NCBI RefSeq assembly: GCF_013204795.1
Contig: NZ_JABMKW010000017.1
Coordinates: 918,405-982,404, forward strand
Source: Pedobacter panaciterrae
GTDB lineage: Bacteria > Bacteroidota > Bacteroidia > Sphingobacteriales > Sphingobacteriaceae
Length of the DNA stretch: 64,000 nucleotides
Direction of reading: 5' to 3'
Below, in pieces: positions 32,720-41,235 of this stretch; position 1 is the stretch's first letter; each line of letters opens with the position of its first letter. The notes under the pieces were generated by a model. It was not told the DNA's origin. It searched no databases and saw only the letters and a program-made list of their open reading frames with translations. The translations under genes and the position numbers were made by a program.

Positions 32720-33400
32720 ATGATTACTTCAAAATTTAAAATAGCAACATTTAGTATCGCTCTTTCTCTTGGTGCAATGGCATTTCAAGGTTGCGATAGT
32801 TTAACAAAAACACAAAAAGGAGCTGGTATTGGAGCTGCAGCGGGTGGTGTGATTGGTGCTATTATCGGTAAAAAAGCGGGTAATACAGCTGTAGGTGCTA
32901 TTATTGGTGCTGCAGTTGGTGGTACTGCCGGTGGATTTATTGGTAAAAGGATGGATAAACAAGCTGCTGAAATACAGAATGCTATCCCAAATGCTGAAGT
33001 TATCCGTGAGGGTGAAGGTATTATCGTTAAGTTTGATAGTGGTATTCTTTTTGGTTTTGACAAATCAGATTTAACTGCTCAGGCTAAAACAAATATTAAA
33101 TCATTAGCTGGGTCAATAAATCAATATCCTGGAACTGACATTAAAGTTATTGGTCATACTGACAACAAGGGTACTGAAACCTATAACATGGCATTATCTG
33201 AAAGAAGAGCAGCAGCTGTTAAAGCGTATGCAGTTTCTCAAGGTGTTCCATCATCACGCTTAATCACTTTAGGTAAAGGTTTTTCTGAACCAATTGCTGA
33301 CAATGCGACTGAAGAAGGAAGAGCGGCTAACCGTAGAGTTGAGGTTGTTATCGTTGCTAACGATCAATTGAAAAAAGAAGCTCAACAACAAGGCAAATAA
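32720..33400 (+). CDS. OmpA-family outer-membrane lipoprotein with glycine zipper
   Basis: The 226-residue protein has a lipoprotein signal (QGC at about 24), a glycine-zipper stretch (about 33-75: GAGIGAAAGGVIGAIIGKKAG) and a C-terminal OmpA domain (about 105-215) with GHTDNKGTETYNMALSERRA and NRRVEVVIV, which binds peptidoglycan. This is the Pal/YiaD-like type that joins outer membrane and wall. A strong terminator follows 25 bases after the stop. Abundant in Bacteroidota; a structural role is likely. Confidence 0.92.
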   Translation: MITSKFKIATFSIALSLGAMAFQGCDSLTKTQKGAGIGAAAGGVIGAIIGKKAGNTAVGAIIGAAVGGTAGGFIGKRMDKQAAEIQNAIPNAEVIREGEGIIVKFDSGILFGFDKSDLTAQAKTNIKSLAGSINQYPGTDIKVIGHTDNKGTETYNMALSERRAAAVKAYAVSQGVPSSRLITLGKGFSEPIADNATEEGRAANRRVEVVIVANDQLKKEAQQQGK

Positions 33401-33425
33401 GAACATTTACATCTACCTATAAAAT

Positions 33426-33458
33426 AAAAACCCGTCGTACTCTGTACTTCGGGTTTTT
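33426..33458. terminator. Bidirectional intrinsic terminator
   Basis: AAAAACCCG (33426-33434) and CGGGTTTTT (33450-33458) form a 9-bp stem with a further GTAC/GTAC pairing in the loop, followed by T on the + strand and by U on the minus strand. It serves the OmpA-family gene and the convergent gene ending at 33479. Confidence 0.8.
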
Positions 33459-33478
33459 TACTTTTTATGATATTCTTC

Positions 33479-33823
33479 CTATTGGTAGATATCTTCAAAA
33501 TAATGTATAGCAAGGGATTTAAGAAGTAATTCCTGCTCCATCATTGCAAACGAAGGAACCGGCTTTACAAGTTTCCAATGAGGCCATCCGTCCTGGTCCA
33601 ATCCTTCTAACTCGTAGAATCCCATTTCACTTAATAAACGACAGGTCGCAATATGCATTAGCTCCTCTTTTTGACGTTTACTATATTTTCCTGGACCTTT
33701 TCCTAGCTCTTGAACACCAATCAAAAACAGTATAACTTTTAGATCAGGTACATCAGAATCAAATTCCTGTGCTATCTTTTGTTGCAAAATTTTCCATTTT
33801 GCATGTATTTCTGCAGGTTTCAT
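33479..33823 (-). CDS. Conserved hypothetical protein
   Basis: I do not recognise a characterised family. The 114-residue protein starts MKPAEIHAKWKILQQKIAQEF at ATG 33823 and appears mainly helical, with an aromatic centre (MGFYELEGLDQDGWPHWKLVKPVP). It has no signal peptide or membrane helix, so it is cytosolic. The start is fixed by a -7 element (TATCTTTG) only four bases upstream, which rules out the in-frame codon at 33838 and predicts a leaderless mRNA. Similar short proteins are expected in Sphingobacteriaceae. Function unknown. Confidence 0.75.
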   Translation of the reverse strand: MKPAEIHAKWKILQQKIAQEFDSDVPDLKVILFLIGVQELGKGPGKYSKRQKEELMHIATCRLLSEMGFYELEGLDQDGWPHWKLVKPVPSFAMMEQELLLKSLAIHYFEDIYQ

Positions 33824-33827
33824 ATTA

Positions 33828-33835
33828 CAAAGATA
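33828..33835 (-). promoter_or_regulatory. -7 element with leaderless geometry
   Basis: Minus-strand TATCTTTG, four bases (TAAT), then ATG 33823. Same layout as at 10299. Confidence 0.55.
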
Positions 33836-33957
33836 CAATTAGACATGAAGCTTTATTACAATAATATTAAGCGTTTAGTAAAGTGATTTCTTATTTTTAG
33901 CACAATGTTACGGAGGTTATGATAGCTTCGAAGAATTAAAAGGAAATTTATATTAAA

Positions 33958-34971
33958 ATGGAAAAAAAAATTATAACAGGCTTGATGGCCTACGGAATGT
34001 CTGGAAAGGTATTTCATGCCCCTTTTGTTGATGCACACCCGGGTTTTAAATTACATGCTGTAACTGAACGCAACCAAAAACAAGCCGCGGATGATTATCC
34101 GGGTGTAATTAGTTATAATACAATAGACGATTTAATAGCTGATGATGCTATTGAACTTATCATTATAAACACACCGAACTATACTCATTTTGATTATGCT
34201 ACCAAATCGCTAAGTGCCGGAAAGCATATTTTAGTAGAGAAACCATTCACTGCTACATCAGCAGAAGCAAAAGAGCTTTTTGAATTGGCTGATCGTACGG
34301 GTAAAAAAATATTCTTTTACCAAAATAGAAGATGGGATAGCGATTATACAGCTGTACGTGAAGTAATAGAAAGCGGAAAATTGGGAAAACTGAACGAAGT
34401 TCACTTCCGTTACGACAGGTATAGATTAGCGATTGGGCCCAAAACATTTAAAGAGGAACCTATAGCAGCAAGTGGATTGATGTATGATCTGGGTCCTCAT
34501 TTATTAGATCAGGCCATTAGTATATTCGGAAAACCTGAGACATTCCATAAAATTTTAGGTAAAAATCGTAAGGGTACTAAAGTTGATGATTACTTTTCTA
34601 TCCATTTAGGCTATCCGAATAGTGTTAATGTTTTTGTTCATTCTAATTTGTTATTAGTGGATGCATTACCTGCTTTCGTTCTACATGGAGAAAAAGGTTC
34701 TTTACATAAGGAAAGAACCGATATTCAAGAAGAGCAACTGTTAAAAAGAATGAAACTTTCTGACGCCTCCTATGGAATTGAACCTGAAGGAAAAGAAGGC
34801 AAATTGACATTAATTGATGAGCAAGGAAATAAAACGGTACACGCAGTACCTTCTTTAAGGGGAAGCTACCTGCCATTATTCGAGGCAGTTTATCAGAGTG
34901 TTGTTAATGATGTTCCTTATCCGGTTACTCAAGACCAGGTAATTACTCAATTAGAAATTCTGGAAGCATAA
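33958..34971 (+). CDS. Gfo/Idh/MocA-family NAD(P)-dependent oxidoreductase
   Basis: The 337-residue protein has an N-terminal Rossmann fold (GLMAYGMSGKVFHAPFV, about 6-22) with the EKP motif (LVEKPF at about 85-91) that carries the family catalytic Lys, and a C-terminal alpha/beta substrate domain with GLMYDLGPHLLDQA holding the conserved Asp and His. Such enzymes oxidise or reduce sugar or inositol derivatives; the substrate here is not evident. It begins a two-gene unit with the MtfA-like peptidase (3-base gap). I see no carbohydrate cluster nearby. Confidence 0.9.
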   Translation: MEKKIITGLMAYGMSGKVFHAPFVDAHPGFKLHAVTERNQKQAADDYPGVISYNTIDDLIADDAIELIIINTPNYTHFDYATKSLSAGKHILVEKPFTATSAEAKELFELADRTGKKIFFYQNRRWDSDYTAVREVIESGKLGKLNEVHFRYDRYRLAIGPKTFKEEPIAASGLMYDLGPHLLDQAISIFGKPETFHKILGKNRKGTKVDDYFSIHLGYPNSVNVFVHSNLLLVDALPAFVLHGEKGSLHKERTDIQEEQLLKRMKLSDASYGIEPEGKEGKLTLIDEQGNKTVHAVPSLRGSYLPLFEAVYQSVVNDVPYPVTQDQVITQLEILEA

Positions 34972-34974
34972 TAA

Positions 34975-35754
34975 ATGGAAGGTTTATTTATTCTCATCCC
35001 AATATTACTTTTGGTACTTTATTTTATACTTAGAAAAGATAACCGCCATAATTATGTAAGCTTAAGTGAAGGGGATAAACAGTTGCTATTTAAAAACGTA
35101 AGTTACTATCAGCAACTGGAAGTGGATGATAAACCCAGATTTGAACAAAAACTTTCCGAGTTTTTAAGCTATGTCCGAATTGAAGGTGTTGGAACTGAGA
35201 TTACAGTTTTAGATAAACTTTTAATTGCTTCAAGTGCCATTATTCCGGTCTTTGGTTTTGCTAACTGGAAGTATAATAATCTAAGCAGTGTAGTTTTATA
35301 TCCCGACACCTTTAATACTGAATTTCAGTACGAAGGTGGAGAAAGAAGGGTTATGGGTATGGTAGGTAATGGATTTATGAATGGGCAGATGATCTTATCG
35401 AGATCTGCCCTTCTGCAAGGTTTTTCAAATAGTGCTGACAAAGAGAACACTGCAATTCATGAGTTTGTTCATTTGCTGGACAAGTCTGACGGAGCAACCG
35501 ATGGAGTACCTGAGAACTTATTGAAACACGAGTATACCATTCCATGGGTTAAAATGATCCATGAGGAGATACAGCGCATTGAAAATGGCAAATCAGATAT
35601 TAACCCTTATGCCATAACCAATGAAGCAGAATTTTTTGCCGTAGTTTCAGAATATTTCTTTGAAAAACCTGAGCAGTTTAATGCAAAACATCCGGAATTA
35701 TACGACATCTTATCTAAAATATTTTTACAGAATCCGGCAAATAAAACATTATAG
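34975..35754 (+). CDS. MtfA-like zinc metallopeptidase (M90)
   Basis: The 259-residue protein has a short N-terminal membrane helix (about 3-20), then the MtfA fold with the zinc motif HEFVHLLDKSDG (about 162-173) and a downstream glutamate (NEAEFFAVVSEYFFEKPEQF) as third ligand. In E. coli MtfA is a cytosolic aminopeptidase-like protein that modulates the glucose phosphotransferase regulator Mlc; this homologue is membrane-anchored and no Mlc is visible, so its target must differ. Stop overlaps the convergent hydrolase gene by 6 bases. Confidence 0.85.
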   Translation: MEGLFILIPILLLVLYFILRKDNRHNYVSLSEGDKQLLFKNVSYYQQLEVDDKPRFEQKLSEFLSYVRIEGVGTEITVLDKLLIASSAIIPVFGFANWKYNNLSSVVLYPDTFNTEFQYEGGERRVMGMVGNGFMNGQMILSRSALLQGFSNSADKENTAIHEFVHLLDKSDGATDGVPENLLKHEYTIPWVKMIHEEIQRIENGKSDINPYAITNEAEFFAVVSEYFFEKPEQFNAKHPELYDILSKIFLQNPANKTL

Positions 35755-36738
35755 ACTACCTAATAGCGCTACATTAAATTCAGTAGATATTTCTATATGC
35801 GGGATATGCCCGCAAGCTTCGAACTCTACAATTTTCGCACCTGGTATTTTAGCAGCAGTCTGTTTACCCAAAAGTTTATACTGCCCGTATAACGCCTGCT
35901 GATCAGGACTAAGCAATCCTTTTCCAACTATAGTTTTATCTTCCTTACCAATAAATAGTACTGTGGGCACTTTAATATTGTAGAATTCATAAACCACCGG
36001 TTGTTCATAGATCATAGTATAAGTCAGGGCTGCAACTTTTGCCCAACGTGGAAAATCACCACTATAGGTTACCCCTCCGGCAATTCGCACTAGTTCCTCA
36101 TACTCGGCTTTCCAAACAGTAAAGTAAGAACCTTGATAGTATTTCCTAATGCTTTCAGCGGTTGCCATTAATTCCCTTTTATATTGTTCTTCGGTAGTCG
36201 AATAAGGTATAAAACGACGATAATCTTCTAATCCAATAGGATTTTCAAGCAATAGTTTTTCAGTTTTTTCAGGATACATTAGTGCAAATCGGGTAGCCAG
36301 CATACCTCCCATAGAATGACCCAGGACACTAACTCTTGTAATACCCAAACCATCTAACAACTCTTTATTCCATTTGGCCATTTGATGAAAGCTATAATGG
36401 ATAAAGGCCTTTGACGACTTACCAAACCCGATCTGATCAGGCACAATAACCCTAAACCCTCTGCTTGTTAGTGCTTTTATAACATTTGTCCAGTAATATC
36501 CTCCAAAGTTTTTACCATGAAACAACACCACTGTTCTCCCGTTGTTAAGTTGGGTTGGGGGGATATCCATATAAGCCATGCGAAGGTCTTGCCTCTCTGT
36601 ATTAATGGCAAAATATTTTACAGGATAGGCATATTTAACATTTTCTAAATTGATAGAAATCGTATCAGTTTTTTGAGCAAATACTGAGGCAGCTGCACAG
36701 AATAAAAGAAAGAAGGATAAGGATATTGTTTTTAACAT
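35749..36738 (-). CDS. Exported alpha/beta hydrolase
   Basis: The 329-residue protein has a signal peptide (cleavage after SVFAQ, about residue 21) and an alpha/beta-hydrolase fold: oxyanion region LFHGKNFGGYYW, nucleophile elbow LGHSMGGMLA, an Asp in GKEDKTI, and a catalytic His in ACGHIPHIE. It is periplasmic or secreted. The substrate is unknown; esters or haloalkane-like compounds are possible from fold alone. Convergent to the MtfA-like gene with overlapping ends, so it has no private terminator; divergent from hutH. Confidence 0.88.
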   Translation of the reverse strand: MLKTISLSFFLLFCAAASVFAQKTDTISINLENVKYAYPVKYFAINTERQDLRMAYMDIPPTQLNNGRTVVLFHGKNFGGYYWTNVIKALTSRGFRVIVPDQIGFGKSSKAFIHYSFHQMAKWNKELLDGLGITRVSVLGHSMGGMLATRFALMYPEKTEKLLLENPIGLEDYRRFIPYSTTEEQYKRELMATAESIRKYYQGSYFTVWKAEYEELVRIAGGVTYSGDFPRWAKVAALTYTMIYEQPVVYEFYNIKVPTVLFIGKEDKTIVGKGLLSPDQQALYGQYKLLGKQTAAKIPGAKIVEFEACGHIPHIEISTEFNVALLGSL

Positions 36739-36800
36739 AGGTTAGTTTTAAAATGAAACAATAATAAGGTAGTGAAAGTTCTAAACTTAAGCATTATTTA

Positions 36801-36808
36801 TAATTTTG
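36801..36808 (+). promoter_or_regulatory. -7 element for hutH
   Basis: TAATTTTG, an exact match to TAnnTTTG, 18 bp before the ATG at 36827; predicted leader of about 14 bases. It also excludes a TTG start at 36806, which lies inside this element. Confidence 0.5.
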
Positions 36809-36826
36809 CTAAAATATAAACAAAGA

Positions 36827-38320
36827 ATGAGCATTCATTATTTAGGTCAGGAAAGGTTATGCCTTGCCCAGATCACAAAAATCATCGCAGAAAAGCAAAC
36901 TATCGAACTATCTGCCAGTGCTATTGAAAGAATTGAAAAGTGCAGAAAGTATTTGGACAATAAACTAAATCATAGTGACGCTCCGATATATGGAATAAAT
37001 ACAGGTTTTGGATACTTGCAAAATGTAAAGATCGAGGCCGAAATGTTATCCCAATTGCAGCATAACTTACTTTTATCTCATGCATGTGGTACAGGAGAAG
37101 AGGTTCCTGCAGAAATTGTAAGACTAATGCTTTTACTGAAAATACAATCGCTTAGTTATGGGCATTCTGCAATAGCATTAACTACGGTTCAAAGACTTAT
37201 CGCCTTTTACAACAACGACATTCTACCTGTAATCTATACCCAGGGATCTTTAGGTGCATCCGGGGATTTAGCTCCTCTTGCACACCTTGCTTTACCACTA
37301 ATAGGTGAAGGCACTGTAATTTACAAAGGAGAAAAGATTGCTACCGCTGATCTGTACCTTACATTGGGTTGGCAGCCTCTTGTTCTACAGTCGAAAGAAG
37401 GCCTGGCGCTAATAAATGGCACTCAATTTATGAGTGCATATGGGATTTACTGCATTTCTAAAGCGCAGCATCTTGCAAAGTGGGCGGATGCCATAGCTGC
37501 CATTTCAATTGATAGTTTTGATTGCAGAATAGATCCATTTGATGACCTTAGTCACCTTATAAGACCTCATATAGGCCAGCTTCAAACTGCTGCTAGTATA
37601 AGTAATTGGTTAAAAGGAAGTGAGTTGATTAAACAGGATGGTAAACAAACACAAGATCCTTATTCTTTTAGGTGTGTACCCCAGGTCCACGGTGCAAGTA
37701 AAGACAGCATCAATTATATACAATCTGTTTTTGAAACGGAGATTAACTCCGTAACGGACAATCCGAATGTTTTTCCCGATGAGGACAGAATCATTTCTGC
37801 CGGTAATTTCCATGGACAACCACTGGCCTTAACGCTGGATTTTATGTGTCTTGCTTTATCAGAGTTTGGATCAATCTCCGAAAGAAGAACTTTTCAACTG
37901 ATCTCCGGACAAAGAGGCTTACCTCCTTTTCTGGTTAAAAATGCAGGGTTAAATTCAGGGTTAATGATAACACAATACACTGCGGCATCCATTGCCAGCG
38001 AGAACAAGCAACTATGCACACCCGCATCCGTGGATAGCATCGTTTCTAGCAACGGGCAAGAGGATCATGTGAGCATGGGAGCAAATGCAGCAACTAAATG
38101 CTTGAGGGTTGTAAATAATTTAGAAAGGATTCTGGCAATTGAACTGCTAACCGCTGCACAGGCTTTAGAATTTAGAAGACCTCTTAGAACATCTCCTGAA
38201 CTGGAGAAATTGATTTTTGCTTTCAGACGAGAAATTCCGGCCCATGAAAATGACAGGTTACTTTCCGTAGAAATACGAAAATCGGTACAATTTATAATAA
38301 ATGTATATAAGGAAGTATGA
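36827..38320 (+). CDS. hutH: Histidine ammonia-lyase
   Basis: First step of histidine degradation, removing ammonia to give urocanate, in the cytoplasm. The 497-residue protein has the MIO-forming triad Ala144-Ser145-Gly146 in GSLGASGDLAPLAH, the expected position for the family, plus the Tyr loop region (YGINTGFGYL, about 55-65) and ISAGNFHGQPLA. Start ATG 36827 (MSIHYLGQERL). Tyrosine or phenylalanine ammonia-lyases share this fold; the nearby urocanase gene supports histidine. A strong terminator follows. hutI and hutG are not in the window. Confidence 0.93.
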   Translation: MSIHYLGQERLCLAQITKIIAEKQTIELSASAIERIEKCRKYLDNKLNHSDAPIYGINTGFGYLQNVKIEAEMLSQLQHNLLLSHACGTGEEVPAEIVRLMLLLKIQSLSYGHSAIALTTVQRLIAFYNNDILPVIYTQGSLGASGDLAPLAHLALPLIGEGTVIYKGEKIATADLYLTLGWQPLVLQSKEGLALINGTQFMSAYGIYCISKAQHLAKWADAIAAISIDSFDCRIDPFDDLSHLIRPHIGQLQTAASISNWLKGSELIKQDGKQTQDPYSFRCVPQVHGASKDSINYIQSVFETEINSVTDNPNVFPDEDRIISAGNFHGQPLALTLDFMCLALSEFGSISERRTFQLISGQRGLPPFLVKNAGLNSGLMITQYTAASIASENKQLCTPASVDSIVSSNGQEDHVSMGANAATKCLRVVNNLERILAIELLTAAQALEFRRPLRTSPELEKLIFAFRREIPAHENDRLLSVEIRKSVQFIINVYKEV

Positions 38321-38330
38321 TAACTTAAAA

Positions 38331-38370
38331 ATAAAAGAGGGGGCAAATATCAATTTGCCCCCTCTTTTAT
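38331..38370. terminator. Bidirectional intrinsic terminator
   Basis: A perfect 18-bp stem (38331-38348 with 38353-38370) and a 4-base loop, with GGGGGC/GCCCCC at the centre and A/T runs outside, between convergent hutH and the TonB-receptor gene. The strongest hairpin in the window. Confidence 0.92.
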
Positions 38371-38386
38371 TTTGTCCATCAATGGT

Positions 38387-40708
38387 TTACTTTTTTAAAG
38401 TAAACGGGATGTTAACTCCAAATGTAACATTTCGTCCCTGATTATAGATACCAAGAGTTGGGTCTTCATCACTTAATCTTCCAGGTTTAAATCGGCTTAA
38501 ATGATCATAATAAGTTTTGTCCAGCAAGTTTTTACCTGCAATGTAAATCGTAATATCTTGAGTTTTACTAAACCTAACAGTTGTTCCAATGGCCGCATTT
38601 AAAAGCGTATAGCCAGATGAGGTCTGTTCAAAACTGTCAATTTTACTCTGCTTAAAGAAATTATCAATACCAACAGAAAGATAAGAGTGCTCGGTTCCAT
38701 TTATTTTTGGCTCAAAACGCAATTCATTGCGTAAAGTCGCCGCAGGAATAAAGGGCAGAGATTCCTTCGTAGTACGATTGGTTGCTCTGGTAAAGGAGAA
38801 TCCATTCTCTAAGTGAATAAAACTCACAGGATGTAACGTTAAGGAGGCCTCTATACCGCGTAAAAAGGCATTATCCTGGACAAAGTTGTAGACAGGGAAA
38901 TTTCTGCCATCCACTTCTTTCGTTTCTCCGCTGGTATTATAATAGATATAATCATTAATATAATTTGCAAATCCACCTAAACTGGCACTTAGATACTTGT
39001 TCTCGTAATCAAAAGATGCATCAAACTGATAACTCTGCTCTGGCTTAAGGTTTGGATTACCTACCTCATAACGAAATACTCCTTCATGTACTCCGTTAGA
39101 TGATAACTCTGCTATATTGGGTGCTCTAAAAGCACTTCCGGCATTAGCCTTAAAACTTAATGCATCATTAAATTCATGGGTATAGCCAAGGGCTCCGGTA
39201 ATGTGTGAAAACTTGTTGCTAAACGCACTAAAATCTACATCATCAGTATGAAAATCTTTACCGGTCATTTTTCTATAATCGAACCGGGCACCAATGTTAA
39301 AAGTATTTTTGTCCCAAGTTTTCTTAACAAAAGCAAAGCCACCAAATGCCTGACTGTCAAAATCAGGGATTAGCTGCTCCTGCCCCCCTGTATTTAAACT
39401 ATGGATGAATTCGCCCGAAACACCCACTACAGGAGCCCAGCCATTCACCTCATTAAAAGAGTACTTCAAATCATAGCTATAAGTATAACTGTTTAAAAAC
39501 AACGCAGGATCTTCATCTGCCGCCTCAAGTTCTCTCCTTAAATTATGCTGATAGCCCAAAGTTGCTTTTAGACTGCCTTCACCTAATAAGATATTACTGT
39601 TTAAGGCAACTTTATAATGACGAACATCTTGTTTTGGAAATGCTAGTGTTCTGTCTTTATTCTGCTCATCTGTAAATGGAGCTCCATCTTCGTTTACAAG
39701 TTGCCCATCTTCATTTCTCGCCGGTTCATAGAACCCAATATTAGTGCGGAAACTCGATGCATCTAAATGCGCATAACCCCATCTTTTATTTAACCCGATC
39801 TGCCCTTCAAAGTTAGATTCATTAAATCCAGAATTAGGAACATATTCTGTTGGTGTTTGATAAGAGTAGGCATTTTTATACGAACCTCTTGCTCTATAAA
39901 CAAATCCGTTTTCGTTACCTTGAAGCATTAATGAGCTACCCGTCAAACCATTGTTGGTGGCATAATTGGTTAAAAACTCTCCTTTTATGGTTCCTTCTGG
40001 AGCCGGTAGTGCATCGAGGATGTTAATAACTCCGCCTAAAGCGTCAGATCCATACATTAAACTTGCCGGACCCTTTAATACTTCAACCCTGTCTGCACTG
40101 TATTGATCTATTTCGATTCCGTGTTCATCGCCCCATTGTTGTCCTTGTTGTTTAACGCCATTATTTAGCGTAACTACTCTATTGTAGCTTAAGCCACGGA
40201 TAACAGGCTTTGATATTCCGGCTCCAGTTGTGATTTGAGATACACCTGGTGTACGGGATATAGCATCTATTAGATTAGTTGAAGGACGATACAGCAAGTC
40301 GGCCTTGCTTACAGTTGCTATTGAAGTGCTATTTTTTTTGTTATCGGAACTATTTGCAGATCCTGTTATAACTACTTCCCTTCCCTCTATCACGCTTGAT
40401 TTTAGGGAGAACTCCATTGCCCCCACACTTTTAAAGTCGACAGTTTTGGTTATTGTTTGATATCCGATGTATCTAACCTGTACAAGAAAGCTTCCGCGGG
40501 CGGGTACATTTTTCAAGGTAAATTCACCAGATTCATTCGTCATAACAGAAACCCGAAGGTCTGGGATTAAAATCGATGCTCCAGGCAACGGTTGCTGGGT
40601 TTCAGCATCCACTACTTTACCTTTTAATTCTATTAGTTCAGTAGCAAAACCAGTTGCAGAGAAAAACATATATAGTAGTACAACTATTAAAAATTGTATC
40701 TTTTTCAT
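38387..40708 (-). CDS. TonB-dependent outer-membrane receptor
   Basis: The 773-residue protein has a signal peptide (about 1-24), a CarboxypepD_reg-like domain (about 25-110: LKGKVVDAETQQPLPGASILI), a plug (about 120-240: LIDAISRTPGVSQITTGAG, VEVLKGPASLMYGSDALGGV) and a 22-strand-type barrel ending NVTFGVNIPFTLKK. ATG 40708 starts the signal peptide. This class imports metal chelates or small ligands by TonB energy. It follows, on the same strand, a small His/Cys-rich exported protein, hinting at metal (zinc or copper) uptake. It lies between hutH and hutU, so an amino-acid or peptide ligand is an alternative. Confidence 0.92.
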   Translation of the reverse strand: MKKIQFLIVVLLYMFFSATGFATELIELKGKVVDAETQQPLPGASILIPDLRVSVMTNESGEFTLKNVPARGSFLVQVRYIGYQTITKTVDFKSVGAMEFSLKSSVIEGREVVITGSANSSDNKKNSTSIATVSKADLLYRPSTNLIDAISRTPGVSQITTGAGISKPVIRGLSYNRVVTLNNGVKQQGQQWGDEHGIEIDQYSADRVEVLKGPASLMYGSDALGGVINILDALPAPEGTIKGEFLTNYATNNGLTGSSLMLQGNENGFVYRARGSYKNAYSYQTPTEYVPNSGFNESNFEGQIGLNKRWGYAHLDASSFRTNIGFYEPARNEDGQLVNEDGAPFTDEQNKDRTLAFPKQDVRHYKVALNSNILLGEGSLKATLGYQHNLRRELEAADEDPALFLNSYTYSYDLKYSFNEVNGWAPVVGVSGEFIHSLNTGGQEQLIPDFDSQAFGGFAFVKKTWDKNTFNIGARFDYRKMTGKDFHTDDVDFSAFSNKFSHITGALGYTHEFNDALSFKANAGSAFRAPNIAELSSNGVHEGVFRYEVGNPNLKPEQSYQFDASFDYENKYLSASLGGFANYINDYIYYNTSGETKEVDGRNFPVYNFVQDNAFLRGIEASLTLHPVSFIHLENGFSFTRATNRTTKESLPFIPAATLRNELRFEPKINGTEHSYLSVGIDNFFKQSKIDSFEQTSSGYTLLNAAIGTTVRFSKTQDITIYIAGKNLLDKTYYDHLSRFKPGRLSDEDPTLGIYNQGRNVTFGVNIPFTLKK

Positions 40709-40830
40709 GAATATAATTATATGATTACAAACCTCCTGAATGCTCAGGCAGGCTTCAATTGAGTGTATAAAATCATGATGCACCGCATAAATCCATGCGA
40801 GGTCATGACAAGCAATAAATTAAAAGAGTA

Positions 40831-41175
40831 TTAAGCTATTGGGGGGCCCCTTAACCCTAAGCGGATTAAGTCAGCATAAGAGTTGCTAATTGCCTCTACA
40901 GGTTTTAAACCAGATTTACTAACCTGGTATAAAGTGTAATGAGAATGGGTAGTGATGTAATCTTTTTCGAAATGAGCAGCACATATTAAACAAGTGTCGG
41001 CATGCTTACGCACGTGAAATTGATGTTTACAGGTCTCTCCATTTTTTGCACATTGCGTCTCTTCCTCATGATGACTATGAAGAATGCTAAATGGCGTAAG
41101 TGCAATGGAAAAGACCATTAACAAAACGATCGAGATAGCTTTATTGATATGTAAAACCTTTTCTTTCAATTTCAA
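40831..41175 (-). CDS. Small exported His/Cys-rich protein, candidate metal-binding
   Basis: The 114-residue protein has an N-terminal hydrophobic signal or anchor (about 12-32), then a chain dense in His and Cys: HSHHEEETQCAK, CKHQFHVRKHADTC, CAAHF and THSHYT, about seventeen such residues in under fifty. I do not recognise a named family. Its start appears to be TTG 41175, since an in-frame stop lies just upstream and a -7 element (TAAGTTTG) sits four bases before it. It precedes the TonB-receptor gene in the same direction; a periplasmic metal-binding partner of that receptor is the natural inference, not demonstrated. Confidence 0.7.
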   Translation of the reverse strand: MKLKEKVLHINKAISIVLLMVFSIALTPFSILHSHHEEETQCAKNGETCKHQFHVRKHADTCLICAAHFEKDYITTHSHYTLYQVSKSGLKPVEAISNSYADLIRLGLRGPPIA

Positions 41176-41179
41176 AAAC

Positions 41180-41187
41180 CAAACTTA
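41180..41187 (-). promoter_or_regulatory. -7 element with leaderless geometry, His/Cys-rich gene
   Basis: Minus-strand TAAGTTTG, four bases (GTTT), then TTG 41175. Same spacing as the ATG genes at 10294 and 33823. Confidence 0.5.
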
Positions 41188-41207
41188 ACCAATTCTATAT
41201 AATTATA

Positions 41208-41215
41208 TACATTTG
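41208..41215 (+). promoter_or_regulatory. -7 element for hutU
   Basis: TACATTTG, an exact TAnnTTTG match, 20 bp before ATG 41236. Divergent from the His/Cys-rich gene promoter, with the two -7 elements only 20 bp apart. Confidence 0.5.
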
Positions 41216-41235
41216 TCTGGTAACATTGCCTTTAT

